Assembly: GCA_026706665.1 (NCBI GenBank)
Contig: JAPOYI010000223.1
Location: 1-40,826 of the forward strand
Source of the DNA: Gammaproteobacteria bacterium
GTDB taxonomy: Bacteria; Pseudomonadota; Gammaproteobacteria; Pseudomonadales; Azotimanducaceae
DNA: 40,826 nucleotides
Direction of reading: 5' to 3'
The notes under the pieces: generated by a model
The model's input: only the letters and a program-made list of their open reading frames with translations
Told to the model about the DNA's origin: nothing
The model's database searches: none
Shown here: positions 1 to 8,100 of the stretch, piece by piece
How the letters are laid out: each line of letters starts with the position of its first letter
Numbering within the stretch: the stretch's first letter is position 1
Made by a program: the position numbers and the translations under genes

Positions 1-57
1 ACAGGCTACAATGGCAAATGCCCGTTGTCCAGCCTTCTTTCTCATGACACGGCAGGG

Positions 58-996
58 CTAGGCAGTCAGACCTGTGGTTTCCTCGACGCCGAGCATCAGG
101 TTCATGTTCTGGACTGCGGCGCCCGCGGCGCCTTTGCCCAGGTTGTCGTAGCGGGCGGACAGGAGCACGTGTTCCGGGCCCGCAAAGACCATGAGCTCGA
201 TCCGGTTCGTATCGTTGCACGCCGTGGCGCCCAGAAAACCTGCGTCCTGCGCGCATTCCGCCCCCGGCGGCATGACGCGCACGAAGGGTTCACTGACATA
301 GCGTTGGGCGAGCGCGTCGTACACGTCGGACTCGTTCGCGCCGTTCCCCAGTTCATCCAGGAACAGCGGCACCTGGGTCAACATGCCCTTGTAGAAATGT
401 CCGACCATCGGCTGGAAGAGCGGCGCCCGGCGGGTCCCTGTGTAGCGGCGCATCTCCGGCACGTGCTTGTGCGACAGGTTCAGTCCGTACGGCCGCACGC
501 GCAGGTCCGCTTCGTCCCGCGCGGAATACTCGGCGATCATCGCCTTGCCGCCGCCCGAGTAACCGGAGACGGCATTCACCCGAAGCGGGAGTTCCGGCGA
601 GACGATGCCGGCGTCGATGAGGGGACGCACGAGCAGGACGAATCCCGTCGGATAGCAGCCGGGGTTGCTGACTCGCCGTGCGTCCCTGATCGCATCCCGC
701 GTCGTTTCCCCCTCGAGTTCCGGAAGTCCGTAAACCCAGCCCTCCGCCGTGCGGTGGGCCGTGCTCGCATCCAGGACCCGCGACGATGGCGCGAGCGCCA
801 CCGCTTCCCGCGCCGCCTCGTCCGGCAGACACAGGATGGTCAGGTCCGCCGCCTCGAAGTAGGGGCGGCGGCTCGCCGGATCCTTGCGCTCGGCCTCGGG
901 TATCTCGAGCAGTTCGACATCGCCGCGCGACTTGATGCGACCAGCGATTTCGAGCCCGGTCGTCCCCGCCTGGCCATCAATGAATACCTTGTGCAT
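58..996 (-). CDS. argC: N-acetyl-gamma-glutamyl-phosphate reductase (short, type 2 form)
   Basis: Cytoplasmic enzyme of arginine biosynthesis that reduces N-acetylglutamyl phosphate to the semialdehyde with NADPH. The protein (312 aa) opens with the nucleotide-binding stretch VFIDGQAGTTG and carries the catalytic cysteine C114 in SNPGCYPTG. Its length fits the short ArgC class (about 310 aa) rather than the 340-350 aa class. The frame stays open upstream to 1206, but those 70 residues do not resemble ArgC and come before the conserved MHKVFIDG start, so I place the start at 996. It stands alone here with no other arg gene beside it. Confidence 0.93.
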   Translation of the reverse strand: MHKVFIDGQAGTTGLEIAGRIKSRGDVELLEIPEAERKDPASRRPYFEAADLTILCLPDEAAREAVALAPSSRVLDASTAHRTAEGWVYGLPELEGETTRDAIRDARRVSNPGCYPTGFVLLVRPLIDAGIVSPELPLRVNAVSGYSGGGKAMIAEYSARDEADLRVRPYGLNLSHKHVPEMRRYTGTRRAPLFQPMVGHFYKGMLTQVPLFLDELGNGANESDVYDALAQRYVSEPFVRVMPPGAECAQDAGFLGATACNDTNRIELMVFAGPEHVLLSARYDNLGKGAAGAAVQNMNLMLGVEETTGLTA

Positions 997-1206
997 ATGC
1001 GCGACCGCGAAAGTCGCTTTCCTGTCGAAGGAAGGAAGATGATCGATTGTAAAGCAATCGGTTGCAGCGCCGGGCGCATCGGCGAGCAGCGGTTCTCGTT
1101 GGACAAGGGCAAGAGCTTCGTCGACTACAGCGAGACTTAAGTTAAAGTTCAGTAGGGAGTTTTTCGTAACGTCCTTCGTAATGAAGAGAACTTTAGCAAG
1201 GCACAC

Positions 1207-1408
1207 CGTTGCTAAACGTTCACCCCCTAGTCTTTAATAACGGTCATCGCAACTAACGAAACTCACGTTACGCCACTTTCGACGCCACGCCGAAGGCGGC
1301 TCTCCCGCAAGGCTTCCATGAAAGTACGCCTCCGCCGATGGGGGGAACCCCGACACCTCCTTACGCGTCAGCGGTCGGGGAAACTCCCCCAGCTGAAGGC
1401 TCCGACCA
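1207..1408. other. Intergenic region between divergent argC and fic
   Basis: About 200 bp, noticeably AT-richer near 1140-1260 than the flanking genes. It probably holds the argC and fic promoters. I could not pick out a convincing -35/-10 pair. Confidence 0.4.
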
Positions 1409-2575
1409 ATGCACCGTAGTTCAAGCGGCACATATCGATCCAGCACCGTCGCTGGTGAAGAGACGCGGGCATTCGTGCCCGCGCCGCTGCCGCCAGAGCC
1501 GCCTATTCTGCTCGATGCGGCATTGCAGCGGACGCTCGAAGCCGCGACCCTCGCCCTGGGAAGGCTGGACGCCATTTCCTCGCTGCTGCCGAACCCAGCG
1601 ATCTTCCTCTACTCCTACGTCCGCAAGGAAGCCGTGCTCTCTTCGCAGATCGAAGGCACCCAATCCTCCTTGTCCGATCTGCTTGTGTTCGAACGCAAGG
1701 AAGCTCCCGGCGTCCCGCCGCACGACGCGATGGAGGTCTCCAACCATGTGGCCGCGCTGGAACGTGGACTCCAGCTCATGCAAGATGGACTGCCGCCTTG
1801 CATTCGCCTCCTCCGCGAGGTTCATGCCGTGCTGCTGTCGCGAAGCCACGACAGCGGAAAGACACCCGGTGACTTCCGCCGCTCCCAGAACTGGATCGGC
1901 GGCACTCGCCTTGGCAACGCGGTGTTCGTGCCACCGCCGCACTCCGAAGTTCCCAACTGCATGGCCGCCCTTGAACGCTTCCTCAATGAAAGAGAGTTCC
2001 CGGCGCTCATCCGCGCCGCTCTGGCACACGTCCAGTTCGAAACGATCCACCCGTTCCTCGACGGCAACGGCCGCGTAGGCCGCCTGCTCATCGCCCTGCT
2101 GCTGCACGATGCAGGCGCGCCGCGACAGCCGCTCCTCTACCTCAGCCTGTACTTCAAGCAGCACCGCACCGAGTACTACCGTCAACTGAACGAAGTGCGC
2201 CTCACCGGCGACTGGGAGTCCTGGCTTGCGTTCTTCCTCGAAGGCGTCGAGGAGACTGCCACGGGTGCCGTGAACACCTGCCACCGGCTCGACGAACTGC
2301 TCGCTGCAGACAGCGCGCGCCTCGAAAGAGCGGGTCGGCGCGCCAACTCCCTGTTGCGAGTCCACGACGCCCTAAGCTCACAGGTGATCGTCTCCCTCGC
2401 CGACGCGCACAGGATCACCGGCATGTCGCTGCCAACCGCCGCCAGCGCCATGCAGACCCTGGTCGAACACGGCATCGCGCGGGAAATCACGGGACGTCGG
2501 CGCAACCGCCTGTTCGCCTACGACACCTATCTCGAGATCCTGAGCGAGGGCACTGAGCCGCTGTCGCCCGGCTAG
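1409..2575 (+). CDS. Fic family protein (class II, self-inhibited AMPylase type)
   Basis: Probable protein AMPylase or related nucleotidyl transferase. The Fic signature HPFLDGNGRVGR lies near residues 214-225. Upstream, SSQIEG near residues 74-79 matches the [S/T]xxxE[G/N] inhibitory helix, here N-terminal to the Fic core, which defines class II and means no separate antitoxin is needed. The C-terminal third has a winged-helix-like stretch (RITGMSLPTAASAMQTL) typical of long Fic proteins and probably DNA-binding. The N-terminus has the usual GE..AFVP.PLPP motif close behind the chosen ATG. The target protein cannot be inferred. An SfiI-type site (2069-2081) happens to fall within the Fic motif codons. 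Confidence 0.9.
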   Translation: MHRSSSGTYRSSTVAGEETRAFVPAPLPPEPPILLDAALQRTLEAATLALGRLDAISSLLPNPAIFLYSYVRKEAVLSSQIEGTQSSLSDLLVFERKEAPGVPPHDAMEVSNHVAALERGLQLMQDGLPPCIRLLREVHAVLLSRSHDSGKTPGDFRRSQNWIGGTRLGNAVFVPPPHSEVPNCMAALERFLNEREFPALIRAALAHVQFETIHPFLDGNGRVGRLLIALLLHDAGAPRQPLLYLSLYFKQHRTEYYRQLNEVRLTGDWESWLAFFLEGVEETATGAVNTCHRLDELLAADSARLERAGRRANSLLRVHDALSSQVIVSLADAHRITGMSLPTAASAMQTLVEHGIAREITGRRRNRLFAYDTYLEILSEGTEPLSPG

Positions 2576-2626
2576 TGCCATGAAATCCGCCCGCCCTTCG
2601 GGCGCATCGCATTTCACCCCCGCCCA
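2573..2626. repeat. Hairpin repeat at gene 3' end, copy 1
   Basis: Begins at the fic stop codon with TAGTGCCATGAAATCCG and ends in ATTTCACCCCCGCCCA. The outer arms TGAAAT (2581-2586) and ATTTCA (2611-2616) pair, as do CGCCC and GGGCG around a TTC loop (2592-2604). A second copy lies at 27844-27898, also at a stop codon and also between converging genes. Likely a bidirectional terminator or small REP-like element. Confidence 0.6.
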
Positions 2627-2632
2627 GATCCG

Positions 2633-4156
2633 TCAGCGCAGGAACAGGTCGACCGCCGGGTTGCCTGTCTCCTCCCAATAGCGATACCCGATGCGATTCA
2701 GGTAGGTGGAGAGCCCCGCCCGGTCCGCGTCTTCCGCCTCGAAGCCGACCAGGACCCTGCCCCAGGCGGCACCGTGGTTGCGGTAGTGGAACATCGTGAT
2801 GTTCCAGCGGCTGCCTAGCCCGTTCAGGAAGCGCAGCAGCGCGCCCGGGCGTTCGGGAAACTCGAACCGGTAGACCAGTTCCGGCTTGCTCCCGAAGGTC
2901 CGGCCGCCGACCATGTGCCGGACATGCAGCTTCGCCGCCTCGTTGTCGGTCATGTCGGTGACACGATAACCCGCCCGCGCGAGGATTCCGGCAGCGGTCT
3001 GCCTGTCCTCGCCCGGCGGCACCTCCAGCCCTACATACACATGGGCCTCGTCCGCCGCCGCGAAACGGTAGTTGAATTCCGTGACGGAACGCTTGCCAAG
3101 GGCCGTGCAAAAGCGCCGGAAGCTGCCCGGCTCCTCGTCGATGGTGACACCCAGAATCACCTCGCGGTGCTCGCCCAGTTCGGCCCGCTCGGAGATGTGG
3201 CGGAGCCGGTCAAAGTTGACGTTGGCGCCGCTGACGATCGCGACGTAACGGCGGGCGCCATTGCGCACATCGTTTTCCGCGTACTTCTTGAGCCCTGCGA
3301 CGGCGACGGCGCCCGCGGGCTCGGCGATGAGGCGCGTGTCGTCGAACACGTCCTTTATGGCGGCGCAGATCTCGTCGATCGAAACGACCACCACCTCATC
3401 GACACAAGTACGGGCGATCTTGAACGGTTCCCGGCCCACCTGCGCGACGGATACCCCGTCGGCGAACAGGTTTAGCGAGTCGAACGGCAAACGGACGCGC
3501 CGACCGGCCTTGAGCGCCGCTGCCAGACACTCGGAACCTTCGGCCTCCACCCCGATGACCTGCGTTCCGGGCCGCAGATACTTGACGTACGCGGCGATTC
3601 CAGCGATGAGCCCGCCCCCGCCCACCGGTACGAAGATGGCGTCGAGGTCCGGTTGCTGGTTCATGATCTCCATGCCCACGGTGCCCTGCCCAGCGATGAC
3701 ATCGACGTCGTCGTACGGATGCACGGGCACGTAGCCCTGGCCCTGTGACAGTTCCGCGGCATGCTGCGCCGCGTCCCCGTACGTGTCGCCATGCAGCACG
3801 ACGTTACCGCCCAGGCTGCGCACTGCATCGATCTTGATGCTGGGCGTGTTGCGGCCCATGACGATGTGCGCCCCGATGCCGAGCCTGTCCGCCGCCAGTG
3901 CGACGCCCTGGGCATGGTTGCCGGCGGAGGCGGCCACCACGCCCCGCTCGCGCTCGGCATCGGAGAGCTGGGCCATCTTGTTGTATGCGCCGCGCACCTT
4001 GAAGGAAAAGGCGGGCTGCATGTCCTCCCGCTTCAGCCAGACTTCGTGGCCCAGCCGCGCCGAAATACCGTGGGCGCGCTGCAACGGGGTCTCGACGGCC
4101 AGGTCATAGACCCGGGACGAGAGAATCTTCTTGACGTACTTCTCCAGCATCGGCAT
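2633..4156 (-). CDS. ilvA: Threonine ammonia-lyase, biosynthetic (threonine deaminase)
   Basis: PLP enzyme that converts threonine to 2-oxobutanoate, the first step towards isoleucine. The 507 aa length fits the full biosynthetic form: a catalytic domain (about 1-325) followed by two ACT-like regulatory domains (about 326-507) that normally sense isoleucine and valine. K53 in FSFKVRGAYNK is the expected Schiff-base lysine, and PVGGGGLIAG is the phosphate-binding glycine loop. The ATG at 4156 directly precedes the conserved N-terminus. It converges on fic with the hairpin repeat between them. Confidence 0.95.
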   Translation of the reverse strand: MPMLEKYVKKILSSRVYDLAVETPLQRAHGISARLGHEVWLKREDMQPAFSFKVRGAYNKMAQLSDAERERGVVAASAGNHAQGVALAADRLGIGAHIVMGRNTPSIKIDAVRSLGGNVVLHGDTYGDAAQHAAELSQGQGYVPVHPYDDVDVIAGQGTVGMEIMNQQPDLDAIFVPVGGGGLIAGIAAYVKYLRPGTQVIGVEAEGSECLAAALKAGRRVRLPFDSLNLFADGVSVAQVGREPFKIARTCVDEVVVVSIDEICAAIKDVFDDTRLIAEPAGAVAVAGLKKYAENDVRNGARRYVAIVSGANVNFDRLRHISERAELGEHREVILGVTIDEEPGSFRRFCTALGKRSVTEFNYRFAAADEAHVYVGLEVPPGEDRQTAAGILARAGYRVTDMTDNEAAKLHVRHMVGGRTFGSKPELVYRFEFPERPGALLRFLNGLGSRWNITMFHYRNHGAAWGRVLVGFEAEDADRAGLSTYLNRIGYRYWEETGNPAVDLFLR

Positions 4157-4165
4157 GCGGCGCTG

Positions 4166-5023
4166 CTACACGCTCCGGAGCAGGATTTCGTCCATCACGG
4201 GGCGAATCTCCTGCAGGAACAGCTCCGGGTTCTCGCTCATGGGGAAGTGCCCAAGGCCGTCCATCGTGCGGTAGCGGGCACCGGGAATCATCGCGGCCAG
4301 TTCCTCGCCAAGCGCCGGGGTGCCGCTCCAGTCGTACTCCCCGTTCAGGATGTAGAGCGGACACGCCCGGGTGTCGATGCCCGCCGCGCTGTTGCGCACG
4401 TCGTGATCGACGGAGTAGTAGTAGAGGTCGCCCCTGAAGACCGCGGGCGCGCCCTGGCTGTAGACCCACGCCGTCTCGCGGCGAAACGCCTCCGGGCTCG
4501 TCGGCGCCATCATTCCGTACATGAGGTGCGCCTTGAAATCGTTGCCGATCTCGGGGTGATAGAACTCGTCGTTGTAACCGCCGGGCGTATGCGGCGCGGT
4601 CTCGAGGCCGATCAGCGCGCGGAAATCGGCAGCGTGGTGGATGGCGAGGTCCACCGCCAGGTGGCCACCGATGGAACTGCCCATGTACACGGGACGGTCG
4701 AGTCTGAGCGTCCTCGCGAGGGTCACGGGCACGCGCATCAGGAAGTCCTTGGTCAGCCTGTAGGGTTCGCGCCACCAGGTCTTCCCGGTCGGCGGGACCG
4801 ACTTGCCGTGATACGGAAGGTCGTAGGCGATCAGCCGGAACTCCTCGCGCAGCCCCGCATCCTCCAGCACGTGGCGCCACTGGCGGCCGTCCGCGCCAGC
4901 GGTGTGCTGCAACAGGACGGGCACGCCGGACCCCGTTTCTTCGAAGTACACCCGGTAATCGACGCCATCGAGGTCCAGGTGCACGTAGCGGCCTACCGCT
5001 GCGTCAAATTGCTGTTCCGTCAT
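4166..5023 (-). CDS. Alpha/beta hydrolase
   Basis: About 285 aa hydrolase of unknown substrate. The nucleophile elbow is MGSSIGG (GxSxG), the acid is probably the Asp in LNGEYDWSGT, and the histidine lies in MDGLGHFPMSENPELF near the C-terminus. I chose the start MTEQQFDAAVGRYVHLD at 5023 because it precedes the first beta strands and overlaps the stop of the upstream gene by ATGA (5020-5023), a sign of translational coupling. The frame is open further upstream, but that part is the shadow of the preceding gene. The usual assignments (esterase, haloalkane dehalogenase, C-C hydrolase) cannot be told apart from sequence alone. Confidence 0.85.
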   Translation of the reverse strand: MTEQQFDAAVGRYVHLDLDGVDYRVYFEETGSGVPVLLQHTAGADGRQWRHVLEDAGLREEFRLIAYDLPYHGKSVPPTGKTWWREPYRLTKDFLMRVPVTLARTLRLDRPVYMGSSIGGHLAVDLAIHHAADFRALIGLETAPHTPGGYNDEFYHPEIGNDFKAHLMYGMMAPTSPEAFRRETAWVYSQGAPAVFRGDLYYYSVDHDVRNSAAGIDTRACPLYILNGEYDWSGTPALGEELAAMIPGARYRTMDGLGHFPMSENPELFLQEIRPVMDEILLRSV

Positions 5024-5406
5024 GCCGCGGATTCCTCGACGCCGTTGCGAACGTCGCGCATGACCTCGATAAGCCGCCGGATGGCCGGGTAGTAGGCGCA
5101 GTAGTGGCCAATGTCGCCGGCGACGTCGAAGCCGTGATGCAGGGTCGCCGGATACAGGTCCTGGTAGAAGGGCCTCGGCACGGACGCGAGCATCGCCTCC
5201 CAGTCCGCCTCGGGCGCCATGATGGCCAGATCGCAGGCGGTTCCGCGGTACCAACGGTCGATAGAGACGATCTCGCCGGAGTCGACCACCATCTGGTACC
5301 GCCGGTCGCCGATCCTGAGGCGGATCCTGCTGTTCCAGAAGCGCGCGTGCATCCGGAACTCACCGTCGCCGTTCGCCCGCGCGCGCACCTGTTCCCAATC
5401 CAGCAC
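5020..5406 (-). CDS. Small SCP2-like hypothetical protein
   Basis: A 128 aa soluble protein with no signal peptide or membrane segment. The centre (FRMHARFWNSRIRLRIGD, then a strand-rich stretch with GTACDLAIMAPEADWEAML) resembles the layout of SCP2/sterol-carrier-like domains, but the match is by eye and weak. It is the first gene of a two-gene unit with the alpha/beta hydrolase (ATGA overlap), so the two may act on the same hydrophobic or acyl substrate. The start at 5406 follows a divergent intergenic region shared with the phosphoesterase gene. Confidence 0.6.
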   Translation of the reverse strand: MLDWEQVRARANGDGEFRMHARFWNSRIRLRIGDRRYQMVVDSGEIVSIDRWYRGTACDLAIMAPEADWEAMLASVPRPFYQDLYPATLHHGFDVAGDIGHYCAYYPAIRRLIEVMRDVRNGVEESAA

Positions 5407-5525
5407 GGTCCTCTCCGGCCAGCCAAAGGTGCGATAGGGTACCCCACTACGGAGCGAATCCCCGCATTGCCGTGATGCTCCCGTTCACGTACTGTGGCCC
5501 GGTTCCGTCATCAGGGGATGCCGCT

Positions 5526-6119
5526 GTGAGCCTCAGGATCGGCCTGGTCTCCGACACGCACATACCGGAAGCGATGGACCACCTGTGGCCCCAGGTGTAC
5601 GAGGCCTTCGACGGGGTCGACTACATCTTCCACGGCGGCGACATCCACGAGTTCTGGGTCCTCGACACGCTGGAGAAGCTGGCGCCGGTCTACGCCGCGC
5701 GCGGCAACGGCGAGGACGGCTCAGGCGGGCGACCCGTACAGCCGGACGACCCCAGGGTCAGGGAAGCGTGGTCGTTCGAGATGGAGAACCTCACCGTCGG
5801 GCTGACCCACTACATCCCGACGGAGGAGCGTCCGCCCTACCTCACCGTCGCCAGGTGGGTTGAGCGCTACTTCCCCGACAGGCGGCCCGATGTCATCGTC
5901 TACGGGGACACCCACACGGAAGCCATCGAGGTGGTGGACGGCATCCTCTGCGTCAATCCGGGATCGCCCACCTACCCGCACAACTACGACACCCAGTACG
6001 GCACCATCGGCTTCCTCGATCTCGACGACGGCAACGCCGACGCGTCGGTGTGGCTCATCACGGACGGCGGGATCGAGGCCTTCGACTGGGATGAAGTCCC
6101 ACCCTGGCGGCAGCGCTGA
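5526..6119 (+). CDS. YfcE/MJ0936-type metallophosphoesterase
   Basis: Calcineurin-like phosphodiesterase of 197 aa. Metal-ligand motifs appear in the family order: DTHIPE near the start, GGDIHE, GNGE, GDTHTEAI and a closing NPGSPTYP. Family members hydrolyse phosphodiester model substrates; the physiological substrate is unknown. The frame is open from 5472, but I prefer GTG at 5526 (VSLRIGLVSDTH) because the conserved first strand follows within a few residues. It has no obvious operon partner. Confidence 0.85.
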   Translation: MSLRIGLVSDTHIPEAMDHLWPQVYEAFDGVDYIFHGGDIHEFWVLDTLEKLAPVYAARGNGEDGSGGRPVQPDDPRVREAWSFEMENLTVGLTHYIPTEERPPYLTVARWVERYFPDRRPDVIVYGDTHTEAIEVVDGILCVNPGSPTYPHNYDTQYGTIGFLDLDDGNADASVWLITDGGIEAFDWDEVPPWRQR

Positions 6120-6190
6120 GCCCGCCGCGGGCGGCACCGGACGCCGGTCGCGGACCCACGCCGAAACAGAGGGATTTCTTCCGGGAACTG

Positions 6191-6231
6191 TTGGCCCCGA
6201 TACTGGATGGGCATACAATTATCGTATGCCC
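6191..6231 (+). promoter_or_regulatory. Putative promoter with inverted-repeat operator before the R-M genes
   Basis: TTGGCC (6191-6196) and TACAAT (6214-6219) are separated by 17 bp, a good sigma70-like pair. The -10 lies inside a perfect 8-bp inverted repeat, GGGCATAC (6209-6216) and GTATGCCC (6224-6231), with a 7-nt spacer. A repressor bound there would cover the -10, as expected for controlled expression of a restriction-modification operon. Confidence 0.5.
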
Positions 6232-6262
6232 CGCACCTGACAGACCTCGAGGCGATAGATGA

Positions 6263-6367
6263 TTGCGTTACCATGTAAACGTTCGAGACGTCTTGCGCGA
6301 CGGAGGCCACGATCCGATACGCTATGTTGACGCCGCCATTGCCGAACTCTTCAAAGCGAGCGAATAG
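6263..6367 (+). CDS. Possible 34-aa leader peptide or gene remnant
   Basis: A TTG-initiated reading frame of 34 codons, with GAGG about 10 nt upstream, between the putative promoter and the methyltransferase gene. The peptide has a protein-like composition (ends DAAIAELFKASE), but I recognise no family. It could be a small controller, a leader peptide, or the remnant of a gene lost when the R-M system arrived. Confidence 0.25.
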   Translation: MRYHVNVRDVLRDGGHDPIRYVDAAIAELFKASE

Positions 6368-6403
6368 CGCCCTCATGTTCGACCGGCTGATCGGAGCCAA
6401 GCG

Positions 6404-7372
6404 GTGAGCACGGTACAAACCTCGCTGTTCGCAGCTTCCGAAACGTCGCGACCCGTCGCCAAGGATGTCGACCGCATCATCCACGGCGATGCACAGAGCG
6501 AACTGCCCAAGCTACCCGAAGACCGCGTTGACCTCAGCTTCTGGTCACCGCCTTACCACGTGGGCAAATCCTACGAGCGCCACATGTCCTTCGAAGACTG
6601 GTGCGACATGCTCAAGGAAGTCATCGCGTGCCACGCGCGAATTGTCAAACCGGGCGGTTTCCTCGCGGTCAACATAGGCGACATCCTGTGCTTTCCCGAC
6701 AATGCCATGCCGCGGTTCCAAGCGGACAATGTGCGACGCAAGACGAACCCCGTGACGCGCGAACAGGCCATCGAGGCGAAGCGACAGCATCCCAACGCGA
6801 ACCGCAAAGAACTCGGGGCGATTCTCGGATGCAGCGAGCAGACCGTCCAGCGGCGTCTGGAGCACAACAACGTGCGAGGCGGGAAGCATCAGACCCCGAC
6901 CAAGGTACTGCTGACGGGGTGCATGATCGCCGAGTGGGCCGAGGCGGCCGGGTTCTATCTGTACGACCAGCGCATCTGGCACAAGGATCCGTGTTGGGCC
7001 AACAGCCGCTGGCATTCGAACAGCTACCGCGCGGTCGACGAGTTCGAGCATGTGTTTGTTTTTTGGCGCCCGGGCATCGTGAAATATGATCGTGACCGGC
7101 TCACAGATCGGGAGTGGTCGGATTGGGGTTCGCGGGGCGTCTGGCAAATTCGGTCCGTGCGGCAGAACGACCGTCACGAGGCCGAGTTTCCCGAAGAACT
7201 GGCAGCCCGAGTGATCCGGTTGTTTTCGCCGGAAGGCGGCGTGGTACTCGATCCATTCGTCGGCAGCGGCACGACGACCGCCGTCGCCAAGAAACTCAAC
7301 CGGCGTTGGCTCGGGATTGACTCGGACCCGGAGTACGCCCAGTTCGCGCAACGGCGCACGGATGACGCTTGA
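6404..7372 (+). CDS. DNA methyltransferase, SPPY type (probable N4-cytosine), R-M system
   Basis: Amino-methyltransferase of 322 aa starting at GTG. The catalytic motif IV is SPPY at residues 48-51, the form typical of N4-cytosine (and some N6-adenine) enzymes. The SAM-binding motif DPFVGSGTT lies near residue 283, so the order is the beta class. Between them, about residues 130-162, is a helix-turn-helix-like insertion (ELGAILGCSEQTVQRRL), probably part of target recognition or self-regulation. The stop overlaps the start of the SfiI-like nuclease by 11 bp, so the two form a coupled modification-restriction pair. The enzyme should protect the site the nuclease cuts. Confidence 0.9.
   Translation: MSTVQTSLFAASETSRPVAKDVDRIIHGDAQSELPKLPEDRVDLSFWSPPYHVGKSYERHMSFEDWCDMLKEVIACHARIVKPGGFLAVNIGDILCFPDNAMPRFQADNVRRKTNPVTREQAIEAKRQHPNANRKELGAILGCSEQTVQRRLEHNNVRGGKHQTPTKVLLTGCMIAEWAEAAGFYLYDQRIWHKDPCWANSRWHSNSYRAVDEFEHVFVFWRPGIVKYDRDRLTDREWSDWGSRGVWQIRSVRQNDRHEAEFPEELAARVIRLFSPEGGVVLDPFVGSGTTTAVAKKLNRRWLGIDSDPEYAQFAQRRTDDA
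6937..6949. other. GGCCNNNNNGGCC (SfiI-type) site inside the methyltransferase gene
   Basis: GGCCGAGGCGGCC. If the neighbouring nuclease keeps SfiI specificity, this is a target within its own operon that the methyltransferase must protect. By eye I found three other sites in the window: 2069-2081, 26406-26418 and 37668-37680. Confidence 0.85.
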
Positions 7373-8021
7373 CCAATTGGAGCGCCTCGAGCAGACCGTT
7401 ATGGAAATGGTCGTGCAGGCGCTGACCGACTATCGCGAACAAGCCGCGACCATCTTCCGCGAAGAGACGGACCAACCTCAAGACATCGCGGAAGACGTGG
7501 CGAGAGAGGCGCTTGAGGCAATGGGCGTCTCCGGCATCAGGGAACGGCTTTACGGTAAGGTCGACTACAAGAAAGCCATTTATGCCTTCCTGCCTGCCGC
7601 GCAAGCGGTCGCCTTGATGCTTGACGCCAAGGCTGAGAAAGCGAACGGTGATCGCACCGCCACGATTCAAATGTCGCAGACATCCATGCGCGTGCGGATG
7701 AAGCGCAAGGGTTCGAATGTGGACGAAGCCGGGAAGCTTGACCAAGTCATACGACGTGCGGGTCATGAGTTGTACGTGGTCACAGTGATCGCGAAGTTCA
7801 CCTACGATGAGAAAGGCACATCGCATCGACTGCGGAAGATCATCGTGGCTTGCATCCCGAATGGCATGTTGCAGGAAAGATACAATCCGTCCGTCGAAGA
7901 CAACATTTGGCTTGCGGGCCGCAATGCGCCCACTTTGGGTGAAGACTTCAGGGTGCGGCTCAGCTACTCGAAGCTGCGAGAGAAGTCAGCGTGGCGAGTT
8001 CGCGAGATAGATCTGGCATAA
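7362..8021 (+). CDS. SfiI-like type II restriction endonuclease
   Basis: A 219 aa protein whose whole length matches my recollection of SfiI (GGCCNNNNNGGCC cutter, 269 aa). Shared features are an opening LDxLExxE...VQAL..Y...A..IF, AED...ALE, a V/I-DYK motif, LDAK, and a C-terminal half with RYNP and SAWR-x-x-E/PWR-x-x-E. D68 in KVDYK and D88/K90 in LDAK would be the D...DxK catalytic residues. SfiI acts as a tetramer that cuts two sites at once. The gene overlaps the methyltransferase by 11 bp, the expected partner arrangement. The protein is about 50 residues shorter than SfiI, mostly at the C-terminus, so activity is not certain. Confidence 0.8.
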   Translation: MTLDQLERLEQTVMEMVVQALTDYREQAATIFREETDQPQDIAEDVAREALEAMGVSGIRERLYGKVDYKKAIYAFLPAAQAVALMLDAKAEKANGDRTATIQMSQTSMRVRMKRKGSNVDEAGKLDQVIRRAGHELYVVTVIAKFTYDEKGTSHRLRKIIVACIPNGMLQERYNPSVEDNIWLAGRNAPTLGEDFRVRLSYSKLREKSAWRVREIDLA

Positions 8022-8100
8022 AGACCACCAAGGCAAAGAGCTGGCGAGTTCCATTGATTGCGGGACTTGGCGCGAAACGCCGCTTTCGATGTGTGGCGAC

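Noticed and set aside
25-1140. Plus-strand frame of 371 codons opposite argC
   Set aside because: Low-complexity composition and exact antisense placement to a clear enzyme gene.
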